Program-made: the position numbers and the translations under genes
Shown here: one piece after another, positions 12,871 through 22,507 of the stretch
Layout: every line of letters starts with the position of its first letter
How positions within the stretch are numbered: position 1 is the first letter of the stretch
NCBI RefSeq assembly: GCF_958298935.1
Contig: NC_084928.1
Location: 23,095,501-23,159,500, forward strand
Direction of reading: 5' to 3'
DNA length: 64,000 bases
DNA from: Phragmites australis
Lineage: Eukaryota; Streptophyta; Magnoliopsida; Poales; Poaceae
Notes under the pieces: generated by a model
The model's database searches: none
Seen by the model: the letters and a program-made list of their open reading frames with translations, nothing else
What the model was told of the DNA's origin: nothing

Positions 12871-13560
12871 CAGGTTTAGGCTTAGAGCTTGAGATCTTAT
12901 CTGAGGTCTTAGCCTTGGCCTTGCGCTTTCTCTTCTTACTATCCTTCTGAACTATCATCACATGACTAGAGCTTTTCTTATGCTTTTCCTTAGAAGTCTT
13001 TAGCATACAATTCAGCCATGCTTTTCTCCATGCTATTCATATGAAAATTTAGAATGAATGGCTCGAAGCTTACAGGGAGCGACTGGAGAATCACATTAGT
13101 AGCCAACTCTGGGCTAAGGGAAAAACCAAGTTTTTTTTTTCAGACTTTCAATGTAACCAATCAGCTTGATCACATGAGGACTGATTGGCCTACATTCTGC
13201 CAACCTGCACGCAAACAAGGACTTTGAGGTGTTGTACCTCTTAGCCCTAGCTTGGTTATCAAACATGCCACATAGTCCCATAATCATATTGTAAGTATCT
13301 GTATTCTCATATTGCATTTGAAGCTCAGAGTTCATGGTGGCAAGCATGAGACAGCTAACATCAAGTACATCATTGGTGTGCTTCTCATAAGCCCGATTTT
13401 CAGCGGTTGTGGTACCCTCTTCTCTATTTGGATAGATATGTCCCTATGAGCGACTAGGACAATCTTTTTTATATATGTTTTGGCCGAGAACCTCTAGAAT
13501 GAATTCCTTTTTTTCTCTTGCTTGAGAATAATTCTCAGATTACGATACCAATCAATAAAG
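12767..13560 (-). pseudogene. copia gag remnant with degraded zinc knuckle
   Basis: A minus-strand fragment around 13114-13347 carries a capsid-type block (LATMNSELQMQYEN, then NTSKSLFACRLAE) familiar from plant copia Gag. A basic stretch follows, then CHHYHKSGHWQRNC near 12800-12840. The last is a CX2CX4HX4C zinc knuckle whose second cysteine is replaced by tyrosine. Gag packages the element RNA. The frame is broken between fragments. Confidence 0.75.
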
Positions 13561-14107
13561 TTTATTCTTGAAAGCTTATCTTTTTCAAGAATCGATTGCA
13601 AGTTAAAACTAGAAGTGTTACTAGTAGTAGGTTCCACGATCTACAACAAAAAAATAAACATGCAAATTCAGCATTAATTTTATGTGAATCTTTTATTAAA
13701 CAATTTAACAAAAGATGCTCCACTATATATTTTACAACCGTTTTCCCTCTAACAACATATAGTGTTCCAAGGTCTATATTCATCTAAATTCTAGTGAGCT
13801 TTGGCATCACTGCTAGAAACCTAGTGACACGGGTAAGCAATAACTTGCTAGTCACATCCCTATGTGACTCTTATTTGTTGGGTGACATCGAATTTCCCGG
13901 CACCCAGCACCATTCCCTAAAGTCCAAAACTGTTTTGATAGCTTTGTTAAGTAAAACCAACACTATGCTACAGATGTCCAACATTCATCACATTAATAAG
14001 ATAGTTGAAGGTACCCTACTTTGGTAGACTTACAACACAACGATCAAATTTTAATAGGTGCAGCTATTAGAAAGATATTAATTACTCTTATTTTTTTCTA
14101 AGGAAAA
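13561..14107 (-). other. 5' leader of the copia element, proximal part
   Basis: No ORF is recognisable. This is the start of the untranslated leader upstream of gag on the minus strand. It continues at 15522 beyond the nested solo LTR. A CACTGCTAGAAACC string at about 13809-13822 resembles a CACTA transposon tip but has no partner nearby. Confidence 0.5.
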
Positions 14108-14112
14108 CTACT

Positions 14113-15516
14113 TGTCGGAGGATTAACTCCTGTCGCAGGGATCCCGAGAGACCCCTTTTTAGAGATTCAACCGGGGGGATGATCCTAAATAAGTTCATCG
14201 GAGAAATAAATGGAAGTGGAAGTAAATGCAACGGCCGGTGGTCGGGGATGTTTGACCTAGTGCAAAGGGAAGTAAATGCACCGGAGTTTAGACAGGTTCG
14301 GGCCGCACGGGGGCGTAATACCCTACTCCTGTATGGATGCAATAACTGTCCCGAGGGGGGTCCCCTGAGGGTGTATCTGGTTACAAGAGTATAGTGTCTA
14401 ACTAAGAGCTTGAGGCTCCTTGTTCTTCGGCCGGAGCTCTGCTCAGGCTTGCTTGTGATGACTTCGCTTGTTGGCTTGGTTCGTTGCGTGGTTCGTCTTC
14501 TTCGTCTGGGTGTCTCGGTTGACTCTCTTCTTCTCTTTTTTCTCTCCTTTCCTATCCTTCCGATGTGCCGACTCTTTTATGCACTCGCCAGCCATGACAT
14601 ACCCCGAACGGGAAGGAAGGGGCACAAGTTTCAAGACGCCGCGACTGAGAAAGGCGTCATCATTTTCTCTGGGTGAAGTGCCAGGGGCGATGGAAAAATG
14701 CGGCGCGCGTCCGGTCGCTCGTCACTGTGGACGCCCTGGCAACTGGCGCCGTTGAGAGGGCCCACCGGGCAGCCACAGAGGCACCCGACGTGCCCGCCCT
14801 GTCTTGTTCCTCTGCAACGGCAGGGCGGCAGGCAGAACGTCTTGGTCCTGGCAACGTTATCCCGAGATATGCCGGATGATACAGGACGGGACCCGTGCAA
14901 TTAATGGCCCCACGCCTCTCTGCCAAAGCATGGCAGGGACTGACGCTGCGGCGGGAGCAGTTGGGGATGTCAGGCCGCGCACGCCCATTAAATACGGTCT
15001 CGGACCTCTGACGGGTTGACACCTCATCAGCGGGCCCCTCTGTATCGTCGGGGCACCGAGTGCTCGGGGGTACTGTTTACCTCCTCGAGCACTCTCTCCC
15101 GAGCACTCTCGCACGAACCTTCGGGGAACCGAGTGCTCGGGGGCTGCCACGTGCAACCCTAAGCACTCTCTCCCGAACACTTTTGTACTGACCCTCGGGG
15201 AACCGGGCGCTCGGGGGCTGCTGCACGCGGCCCCCCGAGCACTCTTTCCCGGAACTCAGCTCTTCTGATCGTCGGGGGACTAGGGTGCTCGGGGGTGACC
15301 GGGCACCTCCCCGAGCACTTTCTTCCCGGTACTTGGACTCGGCGGGTCATCGGGGAACTGGGGTGCTCGGGGACCAGAGGCTGTGGCCCCGAGCACCCTC
15401 TCCCGGAACTTAGATTTTCCTCATCCCACGGGAGGGACCTCGCGGGATGGTGACACGTGGTGGACGGCTGGCCTGGCCTCGGGACTCAGGGACCCCCGGT
15501 TCCTGATACACCGACA
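14113..15516 (-). mobile_element. Solo LTR, gypsy-type, TSD CTACT
   Basis: Read on the plus strand it begins TGTCGGAGGATTAACTCC and ends CCTGATACACCGACA, with identical CTACT at 14108-14112 and 15517-15521. It lies in the leader of the copia element. The minus orientation is taken from its resemblance to a common grass gypsy LTR that starts TGTCGGTGTATCAGG. The right-hand 370 bp hold degenerate tandem repeats (GTGCTCGGGG...CCGAGCACTCT). Its GC content is far above that of the host element. There is no internal region, so it is a solo LTR. Confidence 0.88.
15040..15410. repeat. Degenerate tandem repeats of GTGCTCGGGG...GAGCACTCT
   Basis: About five units of roughly 70-90 bp each contain a GTGCTCGGGG block, a GC-rich spacer, and CCGAGCACTCTCTCCCG. 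Because GAGCAC and GTGCTC are complementary, every unit can fold as a short hairpin. The array sits near the start of the LTR in its own orientation, upstream of any promoter. Confidence 0.65.
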
Positions 15517-15521
15517 CTACT

Positions 15522-16430
15522 CTATCATGATAATCATATCCACCACATATAAAACATAAAAGAATAGTATGACAGGAACATAAAAGCGTTATAGATAACC
15601 TTCTATGGTGATCTCCATCGCCAAGCTTCATGTCCTTATAGCCATCATACTCAAAAGTTCCATGATCATATACTAAGCTACTACACATTATAGCTAGCAA
15701 TGAATTATATGATAATATCAAGCATCACATGTGGACATGTAGGCTGTTATACAATACATGATAGCCTTAGACTGCAATTAACCATGACACGCAAATCATG
15801 AAATTGCATACATGCATCACATACATAATAAGCCCATACCAGTCACATCATTCTCTGCAAAAATAAGTTAAAGCGTACAATCAAATTCTAATGACGCGAT
15901 GTGAACATGCTATTATAACAATCTATGCGTGTACGCTACGCAACGACGGTCCCTGCAGGTTTCAAGGCAATGCTCTGAAAACCTCTCAGAAATACATAGA
16001 TCGTATCTATGAAATTGCTATGAAAATCTCATCGGATTGATCATATAAATCATTCATAATGCCTCAATTTCCACTGTATCAATCATATTGGTCATCGCGT
16101 GAGGTTTTCTAAAAACAACGACAACACACACAACCTCGATATTTGTTCTTCCAACCATGAAGCGGCATGTGTATTAGCCCTGATGGTGATTCCAGCCGGT
16201 AGGGGCAAGTCACATGCGCTGCCAGGTGAGAGAGCGAGCTAATCTTTTTGGTCATATGGTTTCATCGACTCGCACATCTTTCGATCCTAATTATACCAAA
16301 CCATGCATCGACCGATTGATCACATGAACTAATCACAAGAACAATAATAGATTCAATCTATACTACAATATACCATCTATATATGACCGATCTAGATCAA
16401 AAACTACGAACCTAGCTCTAATACCACTAC
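15522..16430 (-). other. 5' leader of the copia element, distal part, with PBS
   Basis: Untranslated leader between gag and the 5' LTR. At about 16416-16427 the plus strand reads GCTCTAATACCA, the complement of TGGTATTAGAGC, the primer-binding site for initiator-Met tRNA used by copia elements. No ORF or other element is seen. Confidence 0.7.
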
Positions 16431-17146
16431 TGGATAAAAAAAACTATGAACCTGGCTACGCTAACATAAAACAAAATTTTCTCTACTATGTTCAACTAAG
16501 AAACCATATGAGTAGGGGATCATAGATCGTTACCACTAGATGTGCAGCGCAGCTAGAGAGTTAGAGTAGACCAATCCAATGTTGTGCACGTCAATACAGA
16601 AGAAGCAACTCTTTGACCAGCTCCAAGCAGGTGCTTCACGCTCCTCGACTAGCTCTGAGTAGATATGTTGCTCCTCAACCAGCTCCGAGCAGGTACATTG
16701 CTCCTCGAGTAGCTCCGAGCAAGTACGTTGCTCCTCGACCAGCTCCGCGACCACAAAGCGGAAGTAGTGGACCACCTCGTCAACCACAAAGAGGAAGTAG
16801 TTGATCTCGTCATAGTGTCATTGTCACCGATCAGCACCGTAGCAACGGTAGCAACACCTCCACGGTATCCACACGCACAGGAATGAAATGTTGTACGTCG
16901 GTGTGCTAACACCGCATCCGGCTAGGGTTTCATAGGGAGTTCGAGAAGAGTGGCGGCCAGGGTTTTTTTGGTTGAAAATCGAAGTGCCCATGACCCCTTC
17001 CTCCTCTTATATAGAGCACGCTAATGAGTCTTTAATCATATTAAAATCCATCATGACTCTATACTCTAATAGACCTTTAATCATATTAAATCTCACTTGC
17101 AAATTCAATTTACATATACAATCGCCTCTGGAGCATATCACCAACA
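16431..17146 (-). repeat. 5' LTR of the decayed copia element
   Basis: The sequence lies next to the PBS and ends GAGCATATCACCAACA on the plus strand, matching the end of the 3' LTR at 7133-7792. A TATATAAGAGG promoter motif is present on the minus strand at about 17004-17014. Positions 16610-16745 hold four to five copies of a roughly 30-bp unit (GCTCCTCGACCAGCTCCGAG), more than in the 3' LTR. The inner tip (TGGATAAAAAAAAC) has diverged from TGTTGGGGAACGG. Confidence 0.8.
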
Positions 17147-17681
17147 AAAAATTGTTCAAATAGCTAACTGTGTTCACCGGAACTGAACATATCCAATTGG
17201 CCATTGAATTATTAGTAAGGAACTTCTTAATATTTCCATCAGAAAACTAAAACAGGGGCCTGCTGAAAGAATAATGGTTGAGTGGGGAACAATGCAATAT
17301 CTTATGCCTGCAAGATTACTATTCTTCTGTACTTCTAAACTCAGCCGTATTGATTTAAAAATTTATTCACTGATCTAAACAACCAAAATATCTTGTACAT
17401 ATCTAATTATTATATTAGCTTATTATTCCTACGCATATAATATTAGCAAGGCTATAACAGTGGATAACAAGGCTATAATATCAGCAAGATGATTAAGCTG
17501 TACCTCTCCTGAATGAGCTTACAGGTCCATTGTTCTAACATTTGAGAGTCTGCAAAGCATACCATCACCACCTAAAGTAATGCAACCCTCTCTCCCAAAC
17601 TTTCCTCCACAATCATCTCCGGGGTCATCCTCATACTGATTATGGTCTTGACTGAAATACCAGGACGATTTTTCTTTGCAC
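17147..17681. other. Intergenic AT-rich DNA
   Basis: No gene or element is identified between the copia 5' LTR and the first F-box/LRR relic. It may include the decayed 3' end of that relic on the minus strand. Confidence 0.35.
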
Positions 17682-18124
17682 TTACAATCTCACCATAGCC
17701 CACAGTACAGTTATCACCAGGTCCAGATCAACCAGGATCATAGTAGTCTTCAGTATCATCATATTCAGGATCATATTTATTGTTGTTGTTATTGACAGAA
17801 TCCTTAGCGCCAGCATGTGCAAAAAAGTCACCATCATGATCAGGAAGCAAGCAAGAGTCATCAAGCACGGTAGTAGCTGTGACTAGGAATTCCATGCTCT
17901 CGATCATAAGAACATAACGAAAAGGTCTGATGCAGCAGAGCAAGACTAGGTTCGGAGCATGAACCCTGAATCCAATAGCGAATTGACAGCCGATCATAGT
18001 CAAACACTTCAGCGAGATGGATCCAAACTCCTTGCCCTCTACAGAACAATCCTTGAGCTCTAGTTCTTCCAAAGAAGTGAACCTAGAACAGAGCTGCGTG
18101 ACAGCGTGAGGTTGCAAGAAACTA
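17682..18124 (-). pseudogene. F-box/LRR-type gene fragment, distal LRR copy
   Basis: The minus strand encodes LCSRFTSLEELELKDC followed by SLKCLTMIGCQF and VHAPNLVLLCC, the LRR region of the large grass F-box/LRR (FBXL/FBD-like) family. An acidic tail with NNNNNKYDPEYDD comes after it. In intact members these leucine repeats select substrates for an SCF ubiquitin ligase. There is no F-box here, and the frame begins directly next to a foreign insert (18125-18956). A second, similar LRR copy lies at 18957-19260, so this is either a tandem-duplicate remnant or part of one gene broken by insertion. Probably non-functional. Confidence 0.6.
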
Positions 18125-18956
18125 GGGCCGTGTACTCAGGTACTTATCCGGTGTTTGTTGTTAGAATTATAGGGGCTGATTTATATAACAATTCTTAATA
18201 AATCTCAAAGATTCATATTGTGGAGACGTGCTTCATGTTGAGATCCATCTTCTATTAGTATCATATTGCTAATGAAGGTGGAAGTGGAGATTTTCCCCCT
18301 ATATATATGCAAGAATCCTCATCTTTTTGGGTACACGAAAATATAAACTGCTAATTGAGAGTAGCCCTAAAATTAGGAATACTATCATTATGTGAGTCTA
18401 TATAAGAGTTAGGGTTTTTGCTTCTTTCTCTTTCTATTGTGTTACCGCTGTAGTCTACTTCATCCCGACGTTGACGTGTACTGACAACCAGAAGAGTAGG
18501 TCTCTGAAACCTTTGTTCTTGAGATCTTGCACTGGGAGAGGACGAATAAGGTTTTTGGGAAGCGCTCTGCGCGACTGGTATAGTTCTTCACCACGGCTTG
18601 TCTTCTTGGTCGCTTGGGCGCTACCCGCTGTCATCGTCAATAATTTCGGTGCATCGTCAGCAGGATCGATCGTGCCATCAGCACGGTGCAACTACCATCT
18701 TTAGCAACCTCCACAGCGCAGGACGAGTATATAAAGATCATGTTACTCGTATTTTATTTCTTGCGATTTCTAATTTCAAGTATAGTAGATCTGGTTATTT
18801 ATGATGCTTTCGTATATATGTCTAAATTATGCTCTGTTAATAAGATCATATCAGTTTATTAGTTTCTACTCATGAATTATTTATAGATTAAGTTAAATAT
18901 AAAAGTGTCTTATATTTCAATATTTGTTGCATGATAATATTGACTATTCGGTGCCT
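18125..18956 (+). mobile_element. 832-bp insert with LTR-like features between 14-bp direct repeats
   Basis: The insert is bounded by identical GTTGCAAGAAACTA at 18111-18124 and 18957-18970. Inside, TGTTAGAATTATAGGGGC at 18159 resembles a copia LTR start. A TATA-type CTATATAAGAG near 18400 and a pyrimidine-rich leader follow, giving a plus orientation. A 14-bp duplication is too long for an LTR element (usually 5 bp). The flanking repeat may therefore come from a different mechanism or from the two LRR copies themselves. The exact right tip of the LTR was not found. Confidence 0.45.
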
Positions 18957-19260
18957 GTTGCAAGAAACTATCCGATGTGATCCCAAGTTCTCGATCCAGG
19001 GAACATATCCGGAAGGTATGCTGCACTGCAGCGAGACAAGGTTCGGAGCATGAACCAAGAGGCCTCTAGGGATTTGGCACTTGATCACGGTCAAAGCTTC
19101 AGCAAGGTGGACTAAATCTTCGTGGCCAGAGGTATGAGACAATCCTTGAGCTCTAGATCTTCCAAAGAAGTACACCTCGAACAGAGCTACGTGAGGGTGG
19201 TGTCATTCAGCAGGACATGGATAAGATCATAGTCACAGGGTTGGGGTCGAAACCACGATC
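18957..19260 (-). pseudogene. F-box/LRR-type gene fragment, proximal LRR copy
   Basis: On the minus strand the order is HVLLNDTTLT, a stop, LCSRCTSLEDLELKDC, then VHAPNLVSLQC and a following ENLGS block, spread over two or three frames. This is the same LRR module as 17682-18124. The stop and frame changes make it a pseudogene. HVLLNDTTLT is the block that normally follows the RILKL sequence seen at the end of 20418-20963, so the two pieces may once have been joined, with about 1.2 kb inserted later. Confidence 0.6.
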
Positions 19261-20417
19261 CACAACCCAGAAGGTCATCCCAATTCACGGGTCGAAGATG
19301 AACAGGATTGATGTCCCATTGCTGGCTGGGTCGTCTCCCTGTTACTACGGGGACACATCCCATGGAACAAAATGTTTTAGTGAGGACCGAGAAGAGGGAC
19401 ATGGAGAGGTCGCTGTTCCTAAGAAGAAGAGATCCATAATTTCACATGATGATGATTACCCTGAGATGCTCGGACATGATAGATGGGGTGATTTGCTTGT
19501 ACTTGGGCACCTCCGAGAGTAGCTTGTCGTAGGTGATCTGGTCTAACAGCATCGTGTTATTCACCTTCTCCTTCTAATCCCCCTTGCTCCACTTTTACAA
19601 CCTCGAACCACAGCCAAAAGCAAATCTATGACGTGAGAAACCACAGGAGAACATCCAAATCCAAATCAAATCGAGTAGGAGAGATCATCTTCTTCTTCTG
19701 CTTCTTGCCTTTGAACTTAGCCAGCTTGGACGACGGTTGCAGGGCCTACGAGAATAAGCGAGATAGTCAGTAACTATCGAGGAGATTGTGGGTAGGTGGG
19801 GAGGAGTGAGGAGATTGTGGGTAGATGGGGAGGAGTGAGATGTACCATGGCAGAGGTGGCGGTGGAAATCGATATAGAGTGGGATGAGTGCCAGGTATAC
19901 GAGTTTTTTGTTAGGGTTTTTGGATAGTGACACATTATCTCTACCGTCTGATCCGATCGCAGGGCTAGGAATGAATACGATAGGTTTTGAGGAGTGCGTA
20001 TCTTCATCTGCATCCTCAAAGTTCCAAATATCAAAAAAAGCATCTATGCAATGTGACAACGTAGAAATCTCCACAGATTATTTTTATATTACATTACAGC
20101 CCATACGAAGTACTATGCACTGCACTCAAATATATATATCTTGAAATAGAGGAGGATGAAAGTACAAAAGTAGCACATTGGCTGAGTAGTAAGTGTGGTG
20201 TAGGCCAAATATAATTTTTTTATTTTTTGACTTATATATATATTAGTTAACATCTATATTTATAACATATGTCCTTAATCTTTATAACCGCAAAGTAGCA
20301 TATTGACACAGAGATCACATTCTGCATTGTTGATTTGTCGTCTCCAAGAGGTATACTACAATATTTTTGTTAGACGTCAATCCATGTCATGCGACCTCTT
20401 TTCTCGACCCTATCAAC
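19261..20417. other. Insert within the F-box/LRR locus
   Basis: No gene is recognised. It contains a 29-bp-period duplication (GAGGAGATTGTGGGTAG units, about 19779-19838) and AT-rich sequence near 20090-20400. It separates two parts of the F-box/LRR relic and is probably inserted material, but no terminal repeats were found. Confidence 0.4.
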
Positions 20418-20963
20418 TCAAATTTTTAGTGACTGGATAAAATTTAAGATCCTGAGGCGGATCTTGGTGTCGTCGCCCGCAATGAAGCTCGTGTACTCCG
20501 GCGACGGGTACACGGCGTGATGCTTCCCGGAGAGCTCGATTTCCTCCGCTCCTTGTCTGACAGCGTGGGCGATCAACGTGTTGGCGTCGCCGTCGCGGGC
20601 ATCGTGGCTCCAGCAGAGGCGGAGCGCGTCCAGCGGCTCGAGCACGCACTGCCGGAGCAGTAGGTTCTTGACGAACGCGGCGCACGCCTCCGCCCGGCGA
20701 TGGTCAGCGGAGACGCGGACGAGGCAGCCGCACGGCTGGCGGATGTCGAGCCGGCACGCGGTCGCCGACGCGGAGCCCACAGGCCGCGCAACCACTTCGA
20801 GATGAGGATCCGGATGAGGGCCTCGTCCGGGAGGCGGCTGAGGCGGTCGGGCGTCCGCCGCCGGCCCGTCGCGCGGCGCCCCTCGCCCTGCTGCGTCTTC
20901 CGGGGGCATTTCCTCTAACGGGTTACCTGCACGGACACGACGGCTGGGGTGAACACCTCGCAA
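20418..20963 (-). pseudogene. F-box/LRR-type gene, N-terminal exon remnant
   Basis: This is a GC-rich minus-strand exon. One frame reads DRLSRLPDEALIRILISKW, an F-box start (about 20790-20850). A different frame continues with CVLEPLDALRLCWSHDARDG and AVYPSPEYTSFIAGDD, the N-terminal LRR block of grass F-box/LRR proteins. The usual F-box second half (TREAVRTSVLSRRW-like) is missing between them, so an internal deletion has fused two frames. An F-box protein would recruit substrates to the SKP1-CUL1 ligase. A TATATAAG promoter motif lies near 21285. The full frame of 181 codons is an artefact of the broken gene; function is unlikely. Confidence 0.65.
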
Positions 20964-22507
20964 TCAACAACAACTCTGCATCGCGCGCAAGAAACCAACA
21001 ACGGCGAGCGGCCGGTGGCATTCCGTCGAAACAGATACACTGCATTCCAAGAACAAGAAGAGGCCACAAGCGAATTTCGCACGGATCAGCAATCGAGGGG
21101 GGAAGAAAGAACTAACGGAGCGATTGAGGAGGGGGCTCGCCGGATCTACGAGCGAGTTCTTGGTTTCTGCTGCCTCGGTACCAGAAGCAGAGTAGCTTTG
21201 GCTTAGGCTTAGGCTCTCGTTTTCGTTCGAGGAGGGAAAGGAAATTAACGCCCGAATGGGAGAGGCGGTGGCCGCTTGGGCCTTATATAAGTGGTGTCAC
21301 GGGCGGTCTTCGTTCTGTGAGGTGAGGCCGGTAGCTGTTCAAACTACAATTGCTATCTCAATTTTACTTTAGTTTTATGGATTTTTAGAGCTAGAGATAC
21401 TAAACTATAAAAAAAATTGAAACTGAAGCTATGTGAAAAAGATCTTAACTATTTCACAGTGAAGTTGTCATGTAATCTAGGAGACTAGAAAAGGAAATAG
21501 AAGCGTGCATAGGACTCTAAATAGGGGATATATTCATGGGGAAGAAGAAACACTACGGTGTGGGATCATGTTGACGAAGCACAAGATGGCTCTCAAGCTA
21601 CAACAGCTCGGCGCCGATGCGGGACGAGCAGTAATACAAGGGCTCAATGCAGAGACGCACACCATGCCGACGGCCTGGACCTTCGTTGTTGCGTTCCTTT
21701 GGCAGATCGGCCCAGAGATCCACTACCTAGTGACTTCTGCACACCAACCGAAGGCCTCCACTAATCGGTTTTCCTCTTTCCCGTGAGCTCCCTCACCTTC
21801 AATTGCCAAATGGAACAGTTCTCTTTCCACTGGAATTACATTGCCCGAATGAACACTCTGTCTCGAATCAATGACGGAGACTAGAGTTCAGTCTCTCGGT
21901 TCCACGGGAAATGCAAAACAAATTCCAATGTACAAATTATTTGCAATCCCAAAGATCAGATTGGCACAGTAGAATTATCAACTCCGTGTATACATTGAAG
22001 TGAGTCTTGGAATCACATGTCAACGGAACAAATGGCGTGGCAAATCCTGAAATGCACTTCTTAGGGCGGCGAATCCCCAATTATTTTAAAACATTTTGCC
22101 AAGAACGTACCATGTAAATTCAGATGTTTTTTTCAAAGAGGTAAATTCTGATCTTCAAGTTAAAAACCATTCGTTTTGACCGCTTATATAAAGATAGTCA
22201 TACCACAAATCCAGAGCACCTAACCAGTTTGATCCCGAAGGTTGTTACAGCAATTTCGATCACCCAGACAAGAGGCAATATCAACTATTTCTTACACTGG
22301 AACAGGAAGATCATATAAAAACTCATTATTAATAATATTAATTACATGGTCAGTAGGACTTTTGTTGCCTGCTTTACATCTCATGAATGACTAATGCTAC
22401 ATGGCCGGTTGCCGTTTCTGGCAACAAGGACTATACTATCCATATGTACACAGAGATTGGCTGTGGTACAAACATATCTTGACATGAAAATACAAACTTA
22501 GCTAAAT
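20964..22507. other. F-box relic promoter side, then featureless intergenic DNA
   Basis: The first 330 bp are GC-rich and hold the probable 5' UTR and TATA motif (CTTATATAAG near 21284-21293) for the minus-strand F-box relic. From about 21300 to 22507 I see no gene; reading frames there match nothing I recognise. The end is the 3' UTR of the CPP gene. Confidence 0.4.

Larger units (their letters stand above)
7133..17146 (-). mobile_element. Decayed Ty1/copia retrotransposon with two nested LTR insertions
   Basis: The order on the minus strand is 5' LTR (16431-17146), primer-binding site (complement of GCTCTAATACCA at about 16416-16427, initiator-Met tRNA type), leader, gag, protease, integrase, RT, RNase H, 3' UTR and 3' LTR (7133-7792). 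Integrase before RT defines Ty1/copia. Stops and frameshifts occur in every domain, so it cannot be autonomous. Flanks AAAAC (7128-7132) and AAAAA (17147-17151) are a 4-of-5 match for a target duplication. Two solo LTRs were later inserted: 9262-10193 between RT and RNase H, and 14113-15516 in the leader. Without them the element is about 7.7 kb, a normal size for the class. Confidence 0.85.

Noticed and set aside
13809..13822. CACTA transposon tip CACTGCTAGAAACC
   Set aside because: No inverted partner or target duplication was found nearby; the region is explained as copia leader.
14410..15350. Many overlapping frames of 60-120 codons on both strands
   Set aside because: They are products of the GC-rich solo LTR at 14113-15516, which contains no gene.
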